In this document: positions 56,052 through 64,000 of the stretch, piece after piece
Layout: each line of letters starts with the position of its first letter
Numbering within the stretch: the first letter of the stretch is position 1
NCBI RefSeq assembly: GCF_000820305.1
Contig: NZ_CDBH01000064.1
Span: forward strand, 124,001 to 188,000
Length of the DNA: 64,000 nucleotides
Direction: 5' to 3'
Source of the DNA: Aeromonas dhakensis
GTDB lineage: Bacteria > Pseudomonadota > Gammaproteobacteria > Enterobacterales > Aeromonadaceae
Made by a program: the position numbers and the translations under genes
The notes under the pieces: model-generated
The model's input: the letters and a program-made list of their open reading frames with translations, nothing else
Database searches by the model: none
What the model was told of the DNA's origin: nothing

Positions 56052-58945
56052 TGGAACTCAACTTTACCCTGAACGGTGCCCTGCGCACCGTCATCGCCCC
56101 GGCTGGCGAGAATGCCCAGCGGGTGCTGTTCAACCAGTGTCGGATGCACTCGGTGCGCAACAGCGACGACGGCTTCGGCTTTGCCGGCTCCGACGCCATC
56201 CTCTTCAATGGCAAGGTGATCAACGCCTCCCAGCTGATCGCAGCCCAGCTGGAGGGGGCAGAGGTGCGCACCGCCGAGTCGCTCGGCAGCTGGAACCAGC
56301 TCAGTCTTGTGCAGCAGGCCATGGTGGACGTGGGCGTGGTGCAGTCCGGCTACAACGATCCGGCCGCGGCGCTCATCGTCACCGACCTGCTTGATCGCCA
56401 TCCCGAACCCACCCGTGATCAAATCGACGACGCCCTCTCGGGCCTGTTTCACCGCGATGGCGGCTACCAGCAGTTCTATCAGGCCATCGAGCTCGCCAGC
56501 TCGCGCCTCAAGGATCCCGATTACCTGTGCCAGATTGCCCCCGAGTTTCGTGACGATCTGCGCCACATCGGCAAGAGCTGCCCGAAAGTGGACGCCGCCA
56601 AGATGGTGCAGGCCAAACCCTGCTACGTGGAGGACAGGGTCACCGAGGATGCGCTGGTCATCAAGATGCTGCGAAGCCCCCATCCCCATGCGGTGATCAC
56701 CAAACTCGACGTGAGCCGCGCCGAAGCCATGGCGGGGGTGGTGCATGTCATCACCCACCTCAACTGCCCGGATGTCTACTACACCCCGGGTGGCCAGAGT
56801 GCCCCCGAGCCGTCACCGCTGGATCGCCGCATGTTTGGCCGCAAGCTGCGCCACGTGGGGGATCGGGTGGCCGCCGTGGTGGCCGAGAGCGAAGCCATCG
56901 CCTTGGCGGCGCTCAAACTCATCGAGGTCGAGTATCAGGTGCTGCCGGCGGTCATGAGCATAGACGAGGCGATGGCCCCCAATGCACCGCTGGTGCACGA
57001 CGAGCCCATCGTCTACATGGCCGGAGCGCCGGCGGATCTGGAGCAGCAGAACGCCTGCTCGGTGCGCCGTGGCGACGAGCATATGATCATCAACTTCCCC
57101 ATCGGCTCTCGCCCGCACGAGAACCTGGCCGCCAGCGTCCATGGCCAGATTGGCGATGTGGCCAAGGGCTTTGCCGAGGCGGATGAAATTGTCGAGCGCA
57201 CCTACGAATCCACCCAGGCCCAGCAGTGCCCGACCGAGCCGCACATCTGCTTCACCTACATGGATGGGGATCGGCTGGTGATCCACGCCTCCACCCAGGT
57301 GCCCTGGCACGTGCGCCGTCAGGTGGCGCGCATCGTCGGCATGAAGCAGCACCAGGTGCATGTGATCAAGGAGCGGGTAGGGGGCGGCTTTGGCTCCAAG
57401 CAGGATATCCTGCTGGAAGAGGTGTGCGCCTGGGCGACCAGGGTTACCGGCCGTCCGGTCACCTTCCGCTACACCCGTGAAGAGGAGTTCATCAGCAACA
57501 CCTCCCGCCATGTGGCCAAGGTGAAGGTGAAAGTGGGGGCCAAGAAAGATGGCACCATTACCGCCATCGAGATGGATTTTCGCGCCAACACCGGCCCTTA
57601 CGGCAACCACTCTCTGACGGTGCCGAGCAACGGCCCGGCGCTCTCGCTGCCGCTCTACCCGTGCGAGAATGTGCGCTTTACCGTCAACACCTACTACAGC
57701 AACATCTGCCCGACCGGCGCCTATCAGGGTTATGGCGCGCCCAAGGGCAACTTCGCGCTGACCATGGCCATTGCGGAACTGGCCGAGAAACTCGGCATCG
57801 ATCAGCTCGACATGGTGGAGCACAACCGGGTGCACGAGGGGGATATCCTCAAGGTGCTGGGGGCCATCGGCGAGGGCAAGATGCCCACCTCGGTGCCCCA
57901 CGCGGCCAGCTGCGCCCTTGAGCCCATCCTGAAACAGGGGCGCGAGCTCATCGAGTGGGACAGCCCCAAACCCGCGGACGGGGATTGGCGCATCGGCCGT
58001 GGCGTCGCCATCATCATGCAAAAATCGGGGATCCCGGATATCGATCAGGCCAACTGCATGGTCAAGCTGGAATCTGACGGCACCTTTATCGTCCACTCCG
58101 GTGGCGCCGATATCGGCACTGGCCTGGATACCGTGGTGGCCAAGCTGACTGCCGAGGTGCTGCACTGCCCGCTCGGAGATGTGCACGTCATCTCCGGCGA
58201 CACCGACCACGCCCTGTTCGACAAGGGGGCCTACGCCTCGTCAGGTACTTGCTTCTCCGGCAACGCGGCCAAGAAGGCGGCCGAGAACCTCAAGGAGAAG
58301 ATCCTGTTCCACGGCGCCGCCATGCTGGGCGAGCCGGTAGCCGATGTTGAGCTGGCGTTCCCGGGCGTGGTGCGCGGCAAGCTGGGGGAGGTGAGCCTCG
58401 CCAAGCTGGCCCACAAGGCCGAGACAGGTACCGGCTTCGGTATCCTGGTGGGCACCGCCAGCTACATCACCTCTGAGCTCGCCTTCCCGTACGGCGCCAA
58501 CTTCGCCGAGGTGGCGGTCAACGTCAGAACCGGCGAGATCCGGCTCGACAAGTTCTACGCCCTGCTCGACTGCGGCACCCCCATCAACCCGGAGCTGGCA
58601 CTCGGCCAGATCTACGGGGCGACCATGCGGGCCATCGGCCACTCCTTGACCGAGGAGATCTGCTACGACGGCAAGGGCATTCCGCTGACCCGGGATCTGA
58701 AGAGCTATGGCGCGCCCAAGATCGGCGATATTCCGCGCGATTTTCGGGCCTTCCTAGTACCGAGTGACGACAAGGTCGGCCCTTACGGCGCCAAGTCCAT
58801 CTCGGAGATCGGGGTCAACGGCGCCGCACCTGCCATCGCCACCGCCATCCACGACGCCTGCGGTGTCTGGCTGCGCAAGTGGCACTTCACGCCGGAGCAG
58901 ATCCTGCGTGAACTGGGCAAGCTGGAGCAACAAGCGTCGGCATAA
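56048..58945 (+). CDS. xdhD: XdhD, putative selenium-type molybdenum hydroxylase
   Basis: A 965-residue xanthine-dehydrogenase-family enzyme. The catalytic Mo domain fills residues 190-965 with GGGFGSKQD near residue 445, GAYQGYGAPKGNF near residue 558, and SISEIGVNGAAPA near residue 918 containing the Glu expected at the active site. The N-terminal 160 residues follow the fold of a 2Fe-2S domain, but every expected cysteine is replaced (QSGYNDPAAAL where QCGFCTPG is usual). The start follows AGGAGG at 56034. E. coli XdhD has the same feature. Confidence 0.94.
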   Translation: MMELNFTLNGALRTVIAPAGENAQRVLFNQCRMHSVRNSDDGFGFAGSDAILFNGKVINASQLIAAQLEGAEVRTAESLGSWNQLSLVQQAMVDVGVVQSGYNDPAAALIVTDLLDRHPEPTRDQIDDALSGLFHRDGGYQQFYQAIELASSRLKDPDYLCQIAPEFRDDLRHIGKSCPKVDAAKMVQAKPCYVEDRVTEDALVIKMLRSPHPHAVITKLDVSRAEAMAGVVHVITHLNCPDVYYTPGGQSAPEPSPLDRRMFGRKLRHVGDRVAAVVAESEAIALAALKLIEVEYQVLPAVMSIDEAMAPNAPLVHDEPIVYMAGAPADLEQQNACSVRRGDEHMIINFPIGSRPHENLAASVHGQIGDVAKGFAEADEIVERTYESTQAQQCPTEPHICFTYMDGDRLVIHASTQVPWHVRRQVARIVGMKQHQVHVIKERVGGGFGSKQDILLEEVCAWATRVTGRPVTFRYTREEEFISNTSRHVAKVKVKVGAKKDGTITAIEMDFRANTGPYGNHSLTVPSNGPALSLPLYPCENVRFTVNTYYSNICPTGAYQGYGAPKGNFALTMAIAELAEKLGIDQLDMVEHNRVHEGDILKVLGAIGEGKMPTSVPHAASCALEPILKQGRELIEWDSPKPADGDWRIGRGVAIIMQKSGIPDIDQANCMVKLESDGTFIVHSGGADIGTGLDTVVAKLTAEVLHCPLGDVHVISGDTDHALFDKGAYASSGTCFSGNAAKKAAENLKEKILFHGAAMLGEPVADVELAFPGVVRGKLGEVSLAKLAHKAETGTGFGILVGTASYITSELAFPYGANFAEVAVNVRTGEIRLDKFYALLDCGTPINPELALGQIYGATMRAIGHSLTEEICYDGKGIPLTRDLKSYGAPKIGDIPRDFRAFLVPSDDKVGPYGAKSISEIGVNGAAPAIATAIHDACGVWLRKWHFTPEQILRELGKLEQQASA

Positions 58946-58960
58946 CAAAAGAAAAGGTGA

Positions 58961-58982
58961 GGGGCGGGCACAGGCTCGCCCC
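58961..58982 (+). repeat. Intercistronic stem-loop between xdhD and the permease gene
   Basis: GGGGCGGGC / GCTCGCCCC, a 9-bp stem with one G-T pair; the same two arms recur at 61918-61937 after guaD. Confidence 0.5.
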
Positions 58983-59040
58983 CAGCACCTGACAGCGGAA
59001 TGAGTACTCCGCCCATATTCTGTGTGATGGGACAATCAAG

Positions 59041-60558
59041 ATGTCTAAAACAACACGCAAGCACTCGGACCTGATTTACGCGCTCGAAGACAAACCTCCC
59101 TTTTACCAAACCCTGATGGGGGCCGTGACCCACCTGCTGGCCATTTTTGTTCCCATGGTGACGCCGGCCCTCATCGTGGGCGGGGCCCTTGGCCTCTCCA
59201 CCGAGACCACCGCCTACCTGGTCTCCATGGCGATGATCGCCTCCGGCATCGGCACCTGGCTGCAGGTGAACCGTTACGGCCCCATCGGCTCGGGGCTGCT
59301 CTCCATCCAGTCGGTCAACTTCTCCTTCGTCACCGTGATGATTGCGCTCGGCAGCGCCATGAAAAAAGATGGCCTGCACGAGGAGCTGATCGTCTCGACC
59401 CTGCTCGGGGTCTCCTTCGTCGGGGCCTTCCTGGTGATGGGCTCCTCCTTCGTGCTGCCCTACCTCAAGCGGGTGATCACCCCGACCGTGAGCGGGGTGG
59501 TGGTGCTGATGATTGGCCTGAGCCTCATCAAGGTGGGGATCATCGACTTTGGCGGCGGCTTCTCCGCCATGAGCAGCGGCACCTTCGGCAAATACGAGAA
59601 CATCGGCCTGGGGCTCTTGGTGCTCTGCGTCATCGTCGCCTTCAACTGCAGCAAGAGCCCCTTGCTTCGCATGAGCGGCATCGCCATCGGCCTGCTGGTG
59701 GGCTATGCGGTGGCCCTGATGCTCGGCATGGTGGATTTCTCCGCCCTTGAGAACCTGCCGCTCATCACTGTGCCCATCCCGTTCAAGTACGGTTTTTCCT
59801 TCGATCTGCACGCCTTCGTGCTGGCCGGCACCATCTATCTGTTGAGCGTGCTGGAGGCGGTGGGGGACATCACCGCTACCGCCATGGTCTCCCACCGGCA
59901 GATCCAGGGCCCCGAGTTTCAAAAACGGCTCTCCGGCGGCGTGCTGGCGGACGGCCTGGTGTCGGTGATCGCCTCGGCGCTCGGCTCCCTGCCGCTCACC
60001 ACCTTCGCCCAGAACAACGGCGTCATCCAGATGACCGGGGTGGCCTCGCGCCACGTGGGCAAGTTCATCGCCGTCATCCTGGTGCTGCTCGGCCTCTTCC
60101 CGGTGGTGGGGCGCTTCTTCACCACCATACCGTCGCCGGTGATGGGGGGCGCCATGGTCATCATGTTCTCCATGATCGCCATCGCCGGCGGGCGCATCAT
60201 CATCAGTCACGGCTTCGATCGGCGCGAGACCCTGATCGTCGCCACCTCGCTCGGGCTGGGGCTCGGGGTCTCCTATGACCCGAACGTGTTCAAAGTGCTG
60301 CCGGCGGGGATCTACATGCTGGTGGAGAACCCCATCTGCGCCGGCGGCATCACCGCCATCATCATGAACCTGGTGCTGCCCCAGAGCCGTAGACGCAAGG
60401 CGGCCGCCAATGCCGCCGAGGCGGTAGAGCTGATCCAGCTGAGCGACAAACCCGACACCCGTTTTGCTACCCGGCCCGCTCCGTCGGCCACCGCCCGCCA
60501 ACAGGGGCTGGCGACGGAGGAGGCCCAGGTGCGCGCCCCGCAAGTGGATCGCGGCTAA
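59041..60558 (+). CDS. xanQ: NCS2-family xanthine permease, XanQ-like
   Basis: A 505-residue nucleobase:cation symporter with 14 predicted helices and close similarity to E. coli XanQ, including HLLAIFVPMVTPALIVGGALGLS, QVNRYGPIGSGLLSIQSVNFSFV and the motif AQNNGVIQMTGVASRHVG. It imports xanthine with protons. The last 45 residues (RKAAANAAEAVELIQ onward) are a polar extension beyond the usual end. Assignment to XanQ rather than XanP is moderately sure. Confidence 0.87.
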   Translation: MSKTTRKHSDLIYALEDKPPFYQTLMGAVTHLLAIFVPMVTPALIVGGALGLSTETTAYLVSMAMIASGIGTWLQVNRYGPIGSGLLSIQSVNFSFVTVMIALGSAMKKDGLHEELIVSTLLGVSFVGAFLVMGSSFVLPYLKRVITPTVSGVVVLMIGLSLIKVGIIDFGGGFSAMSSGTFGKYENIGLGLLVLCVIVAFNCSKSPLLRMSGIAIGLLVGYAVALMLGMVDFSALENLPLITVPIPFKYGFSFDLHAFVLAGTIYLLSVLEAVGDITATAMVSHRQIQGPEFQKRLSGGVLADGLVSVIASALGSLPLTTFAQNNGVIQMTGVASRHVGKFIAVILVLLGLFPVVGRFFTTIPSPVMGGAMVIMFSMIAIAGGRIIISHGFDRRETLIVATSLGLGLGVSYDPNVFKVLPAGIYMLVENPICAGGITAIIMNLVLPQSRRRKAAANAAEAVELIQLSDKPDTRFATRPAPSATARQQGLATEEAQVRAPQVDRG

Positions 60559-60582
60559 CGAACAACTAGAGGGAATTGAGAG

Positions 60583-61899
60583 ATGAAAAACGACAACTCC
60601 GTCAAGGCAGTGCGCGGCAGCTTCTTTGACATCACCCGGGTGGTGAGCCAGCCCGAGGAGATAGAGCCCAATGCCCGTCTCATCGAAGATGGCCTGCTGA
60701 TCATTCGCAACGGCTGCATCGACTGGTTCGGCCAGTGGGAGGAGGGCCGAGATCGCATTCCGGCCCAGGTGCGGGTGCGGGATTATCGCGGCAAGATGAT
60801 AGTGCCGGGCTTTGTCGACACCCACATCCACTACCCGCAAAGCGAGATGGTGGGGGCCTATGGCGAGCAGCTGCTGGAGTGGCTCAACCGCCACACCTTC
60901 CCGGCCGAGCGGCGCTACAACGATCTCGAGTACGCCCGCGAGATGTCCACCTTCTTCATCAAGCAGCTGCTGCGAAACGGCACCACCACGGCGCTGGTGT
61001 TCGGCACCGTCCACCCCGAATCGGTGGATGCCCTGTTCGAGGCGGCCAGTCGCATCAACATGCGGATGATCGCCGGCAAGGTGATGATGGATCGCAACGC
61101 GCCCGACTATCTGCTCGATACCGCCGAGAGCAGCTATGAACAGAGCAAGGCGCTCATCGAGCGCTGGCACGGCAACGGCCGCTTGCTCTACGCCATCACG
61201 CCGCGCTTTGCTCCCACCTCGACCCCGGCGCAGCTGGCGATGGCGCGGCGGCTGCGCGAAGAGTACCCGACCACCTACCTGCACACCCACCTGTGCGAGA
61301 ACAAGGACGAGATAGCCTGGGTCAAATCCCTCTTCCCGGCGCATCAGGGCTATCTCGACGTCTATCACCAGCACGGCCTCACCGGCCATAACTGCGTGTT
61401 TGCCCACTGCGTCCATCTGGAAGAGCAGGAGTGGGATTGCCTGAAGGAGACCGGCTCCACCATCGCCTTCTGCCCCACCTCCAATCTGTATCTCGGCAGT
61501 GGCCTCTTCAAGCTGCACAAGGCGTGGCACAAGCAGGTGAAGGTGGGGATGGGCACCGACATCGGCGCCGGCACCACCTTCAACATGCTGCAGACCCTCA
61601 ACGAGGCCTACAAGGTGATGCAGTTGCAGGGCGAGCGCCTCTCGGCCTATCAGGCCTTCTATCTGGCCACCCTGGGCGGCGCCCATGCGCTCGGGCTGGA
61701 CGAGCAGATCGGCAGCTTCGCGGTGGGCAAGGAGGCGGACTTCGTGGTGCTCGACCCGGTCGCCACCCCGCTGCAGCAGCTGCGCTACGACAACTCCACC
61801 ACCTTGCGCGACAAGCTGTTCGTGCTGCTGACCCTGGGGGATGACAGATCCATCTACCGCACCTATGTGGATGGTCAGCTGGTGCACGAGCGGGGCTGA
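60583..61899 (+). CDS. guaD: Guanine deaminase
   Basis: A 438-residue amidohydrolase converting guanine to xanthine. It has the zinc-binding FVDTHIHYPQSEMVGAYGEQLLEWL near residue 76, HLCENKDEI near residue 235, FAHCVHLEE near residue 268 and GMGTDIGAGTTFNM near residue 320, all as in E. coli GuaD. The ribosome site GAGGGAATTGAG is upstream; the xanQ-like gene ends 24 nt earlier. Confidence 0.97.
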   Translation: MKNDNSVKAVRGSFFDITRVVSQPEEIEPNARLIEDGLLIIRNGCIDWFGQWEEGRDRIPAQVRVRDYRGKMIVPGFVDTHIHYPQSEMVGAYGEQLLEWLNRHTFPAERRYNDLEYAREMSTFFIKQLLRNGTTTALVFGTVHPESVDALFEAASRINMRMIAGKVMMDRNAPDYLLDTAESSYEQSKALIERWHGNGRLLYAITPRFAPTSTPAQLAMARRLREEYPTTYLHTHLCENKDEIAWVKSLFPAHQGYLDVYHQHGLTGHNCVFAHCVHLEEQEWDCLKETGSTIAFCPTSNLYLGSGLFKLHKAWHKQVKVGMGTDIGAGTTFNMLQTLNEAYKVMQLQGERLSAYQAFYLATLGGAHALGLDEQIGSFAVGKEADFVVLDPVATPLQQLRYDNSTTLRDKLFVLLTLGDDRSIYRTYVDGQLVHERG

Positions 61900-61917
61900 T
61901 CCGGTTTTCAAAGCAGA

Positions 61918-61937
61918 GGGGCGGGCATGCTCGCCCC
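61918..61937 (+). repeat. Intercistronic stem-loop between guaD and ghxQ
   Basis: Same 9-bp arms as after xdhD (GGGGCGGGC and GCTCGCCCC), here only two bases apart, so the inner pairs would open. Confidence 0.45.
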
Positions 61938-62040
61938 GGGAACACGGCAGCAGGGGCCAGCGTGGTGCCTGCGCCGCACGACAGGCGAGGCGCTTGCCCC
62001 GCCACAGCAGGTGAAATGGCCCGGTTTTTTTTAGACGGCA

Positions 62041-62056
62041 AGTTAAACGTTTGCCT
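62041..62056. promoter_or_regulatory. Candidate PurR operator upstream of ghxQ
   Basis: AGTTAAACGTTTGCCT contains the AAACGTTTGC core of the PurR consensus ACGCAAACGTTTGCGT (12 of 16 positions). It lies 103 nt before the ghxQ start in the 259-bp guaD-ghxQ spacer, where no gene is seen. Confidence 0.5.
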
Positions 62057-62158
62057 TGTCTGCCAACCCCATGATGCCGGCGACCGTGGCAGCAGAGATC
62101 CACGGCACCGACCGCCATTTCGACACGACACATTCAGGGATGCAGGAAGGAGTCGGCC

Positions 62159-63559
62159 ATGAGCCAGACAAACAGGATAAACGAGATGGACGGGGCAGTT
62201 GCGGACAAGGGGGCGGCGGGACGACAGCCCGCCGGCGGCGCGCTCGATCGCTACTTCATGATCAGCGAGCGAGGCTGCAACGTGCGCCAGGAGGTGCTGG
62301 CGGGGCTCACCACCTTCCTCGCCATGGTCTATTCGGTGATCGTGGTGCCCAGCATGCTCGGCAAGGCGGGCTTTCCCCCCGGCGCCGTGTTCGTGGCCAC
62401 CTGTCTGGTAGCGGGTTTTGGTTCGCTGCTGATGGGGCTCTGGGCCAAGCTGCCGATGGCCATCGGCTGCGCCATCTCGCTCACCGCCTTTACCGCCTTC
62501 AGCCTGGTGCTGGGGCAGCAGATCTCCATCCCGGTGGCGCTCGGCGCCGTCTTTCTGATGGGGGTGCTGTTTACCGCCATCTCGGTGACCGGGGTGCGCA
62601 GCTGGATCCTCGACAACCTGCCGATGGGGATCGCCCATGGCACCGGTATCGGCATCGGGCTCTTCCTGCTGCTGATCGCCGCCAACGGGGTGGGGCTGGT
62701 GATCAAGAACCCGCTGGAGGGGCTGCCGGTGGCGCTGGGGGCCTTTACCTCCATGCCGGTCATCATGTCCCTCATCGGGCTGGCGGTCATCGTCGGGCTG
62801 GAGAAGCTTAAAGTTCCGGGCGGGATCCTCTTGGTGATCATCGCCATCTCCATTTTCGGCCTCATCTTCGATCCGGCGGTCAAGTACCAGGGGCTGTTCG
62901 CCATGCCGAGCCTCGCCGACGAGCAGGGCAACTCCCTCATCTTCAGCCTGGACGTGATGGGGGCGCTCTCGCCGCTGGTGCTGCCAAGCGTGCTGGCGCT
63001 GGTGATGACGGCGGTGTTTGATGCCACCGGTACCATTCGCGCCGTGGCGGGGCAGGCCAACCTGCTGGACAAGGACGGTCACATCATCAACAGCGGCAAG
63101 GCGCTCAGCGCCGACTCCATCAGCAGCATCTTCTCCGGTCTGGTGGGGGCCGCGCCGGCCGCCGTCTACATCGAATCGGCGGCGGGCACGGCGGCAGGGG
63201 GCAAGACCGGTCTCACCGCCACCGTGGTGGGGGTCTTGTTCCTGTTGATGCTGTTCCTCTCGCCGCTCTCCTACCTGGTGCCGGCCTATGCCACCGCACC
63301 GGCGCTGATGTACGTGGGGCTCTTGATGCTGAGCAACGTCGCCCGGCTCGACTTCGATGATTTCGTCGGCGCCATGTCCGGCCTGCTGTGCGCCGTCTTC
63401 ATCGTGCTCACCTGCAACATAGTCACCGGCATCATGCTGGGCTTCAGCGCCCTGGTGATCGGCCGCATCTGCTCGAAGGAGTGGCGCAAGCTCAACGTCG
63501 GCACCGTCATCATCGCCCTGGCGCTGGTGCTCTTCTACGCCGGCGGCTGGGCCATCTAG
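62159..63559 (+). CDS. ghxQ: GhxQ-like guanine/hypoxanthine permease
   Basis: A 466-residue AzgA-type NCS2 symporter for guanine and hypoxanthine with about 13 helices. Close to E. coli GhxQ through segments such as [35 protein letters not shown] and [27 protein letters not shown] precedes the ATG by seven bases. It would supply substrate to guanine deaminase and the xanthine enzymes. Confidence 0.94.
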   Translation: MSQTNRINEMDGAVADKGAAGRQPAGGALDRYFMISERGCNVRQEVLAGLTTFLAMVYSVIVVPSMLGKAGFPPGAVFVATCLVAGFGSLLMGLWAKLPMAIGCAISLTAFTAFSLVLGQQISIPVALGAVFLMGVLFTAISVTGVRSWILDNLPMGIAHGTGIGIGLFLLLIAANGVGLVIKNPLEGLPVALGAFTSMPVIMSLIGLAVIVGLEKLKVPGGILLVIIAISIFGLIFDPAVKYQGLFAMPSLADEQGNSLIFSLDVMGALSPLVLPSVLALVMTAVFDATGTIRAVAGQANLLDKDGHIINSGKALSADSISSIFSGLVGAAPAAVYIESAAGTAAGGKTGLTATVVGVLFLLMLFLSPLSYLVPAYATAPALMYVGLLMLSNVARLDFDDFVGAMSGLLCAVFIVLTCNIVTGIMLGFSALVIGRICSKEWRKLNVGTVIIALALVLFYAGGWAI

Positions 63560-63890
63560 TCCGCATCGCGTCCTTCTCTATCGCGGGGCCAGCCTCTCTT
63601 GGCCGGCTCCGCGCCGCAAACCAAACTCATACCATTTTGATAACGGGGCTTACCAGATTGATAACGCCGCCCGACCACTGGCGCCGCCGAGTCCTCCATG
63701 GGCTGCTGCTGCGGGGCCGGCCACGGCCATGACGGAGAGCCTGATGGGCGCCGGATGGGATCTTCTTCACACTTCTTCCCTTTGCTCGCCGCCTTTGCCC
63801 CCCGGTTGGCCCGCCTTGCCGGAAACGGGCGCATATCTTGCTGTTTTTTATACCGGTTCTGATTTTTTTTGCCTGACAAAGGACTTGCAT
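63560..63890. promoter_or_regulatory. 331-bp xdhA upstream region with enhancer repeats
   Basis: The gene-free spacer holds two direct copies of TGATAACG at 63638-63645 and 63659-63666, exactly 21 bp apart (two helical turns), about 190 bp upstream of a sigma-54 element. The copies match the motifs before ygeW and ygfK. Confidence 0.6.
63827..63842 (+). promoter_or_regulatory. Candidate sigma-54 promoter of xdhA
   Basis: GGGCGCA-TATC-TTGCT resembles TGGCACR-N4-TTGCW with correct GG-to-GC spacing; T and A of the -24 box are both G. Predicted start near 63853, 38 nt before the ATG. Confidence 0.5.
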
Positions 63891-64000
63891 ATGTCCATAG
63901 GATTACCGCTCAAGCGGGTGGATGCCGAGGCCAAGGTGACCGGCAGCGCCCGCTACACCGACGACAACATCATGCTCGGCATGCGCCACGCCAAATACGT
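63891..64000 (+). CDS. xdhA: XdhA, xanthine dehydrogenase molybdenum subunit (partial, cut by window end)
   Basis: Thirty-six complete codons are present. The translation MSIGLPLKRVDAEAKVTGSA followed by RYTDDNIMLGM matches the N-terminus of E. coli XdhA. AAAGGA lies upstream of the ATG. Its Mo-binding domain lies outside the window. E. coli xdhA is followed by the FAD and Fe-S subunit genes; the same is to be expected here but cannot be seen. Confidence 0.85.
   Translation, partial: MSIGLPLKRVDAEAKVTGSARYTDDNIMLGMRHAKY

Noticed and set aside
50725-58945. Selenocysteine codons (in-frame TGA) in the Mo enzymes
   Set aside because: No internal TGA is needed to join the frames of ygfK, ygfM or xdhD; the selenium role is as a cofactor via YqeB/YqeC.
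58783-62133. An 1116-codon open frame on the minus strand
   Set aside because: It is antisense to xdhD's end, xanQ and guaD, which all have clear family matches. Its translation is low complexity (His, Gly, Gln rich), typical of the reverse frame of GC-rich genes.
63804-63819. TTGGCCCGCCTTGC as the xdhA sigma-54 promoter
   Set aside because: The spacing between GG and GC is 10 rather than 12 bases. The element at 63827-63842 has the right spacing.

Overview
The window reads as a GC-rich gammaproteobacterial chromosome, most like Aeromonas. This rests on protein resemblance to Vibrio/Aeromonas/Enterobacteriaceae families, two FadL porins in tandem, fadIJ, the minCDE-ycgL arrangement and a 46-residue TIGR02808-type peptide. 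I saw no rRNA, tRNA, CRISPR array, transposase or prophage. Coding density is high, and most of the very long antisense reading frames are composition shadows of real genes.

Positions 1-21,000 are housekeeping: purT, an EamA exporter, azoR, a MarR/DUF4250 pair, a UPF0149 protein, cvfB with a DUF1289 partner, mtgA between two UPF0263 (YciU) paralogues, minCDE, ycgL, an MltB-like transglycosylase, two tandem L-serine dehydratases, ppnP, a dicarboxylate/amino-acid symporter, a LiuR-like MerR regulator divergent from a thiolase, and an EAL-HDOD protein. Positions 20,300-23,120 hold two tandem FadL-type porins, one behind a near-perfect FadR operator. Positions 23,530-31,327 hold a Bat/MoxR envelope operon (moxR, DUF58, DUF4381, VWA, VWA-TPR, BatD) that runs directly into an ECF sigma factor and a DUF3379 membrane protein, its likely anti-sigma. 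Positions 31,522-34,955 are fadIJ with a FadR-like operator, followed by a TIGR02808 peptide, yaeQ and an AEC-family transporter.

Positions 37,252-64,000 form an accessory metabolic island: a near-complete counterpart of the E. coli ygeV-to-ghxQ purine/urate cluster. In order it holds ygeV (sigma-54 activator), ygeW (carbamoyltransferase), ygeX (diaminopropionate ammonia-lyase), ygeY (M20 hydrolase), hyuA (hydantoinase), yqeA (carbamate kinase), a DMT exporter, yqeB and yqeC (selenium-dependent molybdenum hydroxylase maturation) on the minus strand, mocA, ygfK, ssnA, ygfM, xdhD, a XanQ-like permease, guaD, ghxQ and the beginning of xdhA, cut by the window end. The logic is import of purines, deamination, molybdenum hydroxylase chemistry, reductive and hydrolytic ring opening, then pyruvate, ammonia and ATP through YgeX and carbamate kinase.

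The most interesting finding is regulatory. The three operon heads in this island (ygeW, ygfK, xdhA) each carry a sigma-54 -24/-12 element about 190-230 bp downstream of a cluster of TTATCA/TGATAA motifs. These are good candidates for the binding sites of the YgeV-type activator encoded at the island's left edge. That activator has a cysteine-rich sensor domain (C-x2-C-x5-C), which suggests redox or metal control. XdhD has a 2Fe-2S-type N-terminal domain in which all the expected cluster cysteines are gone.
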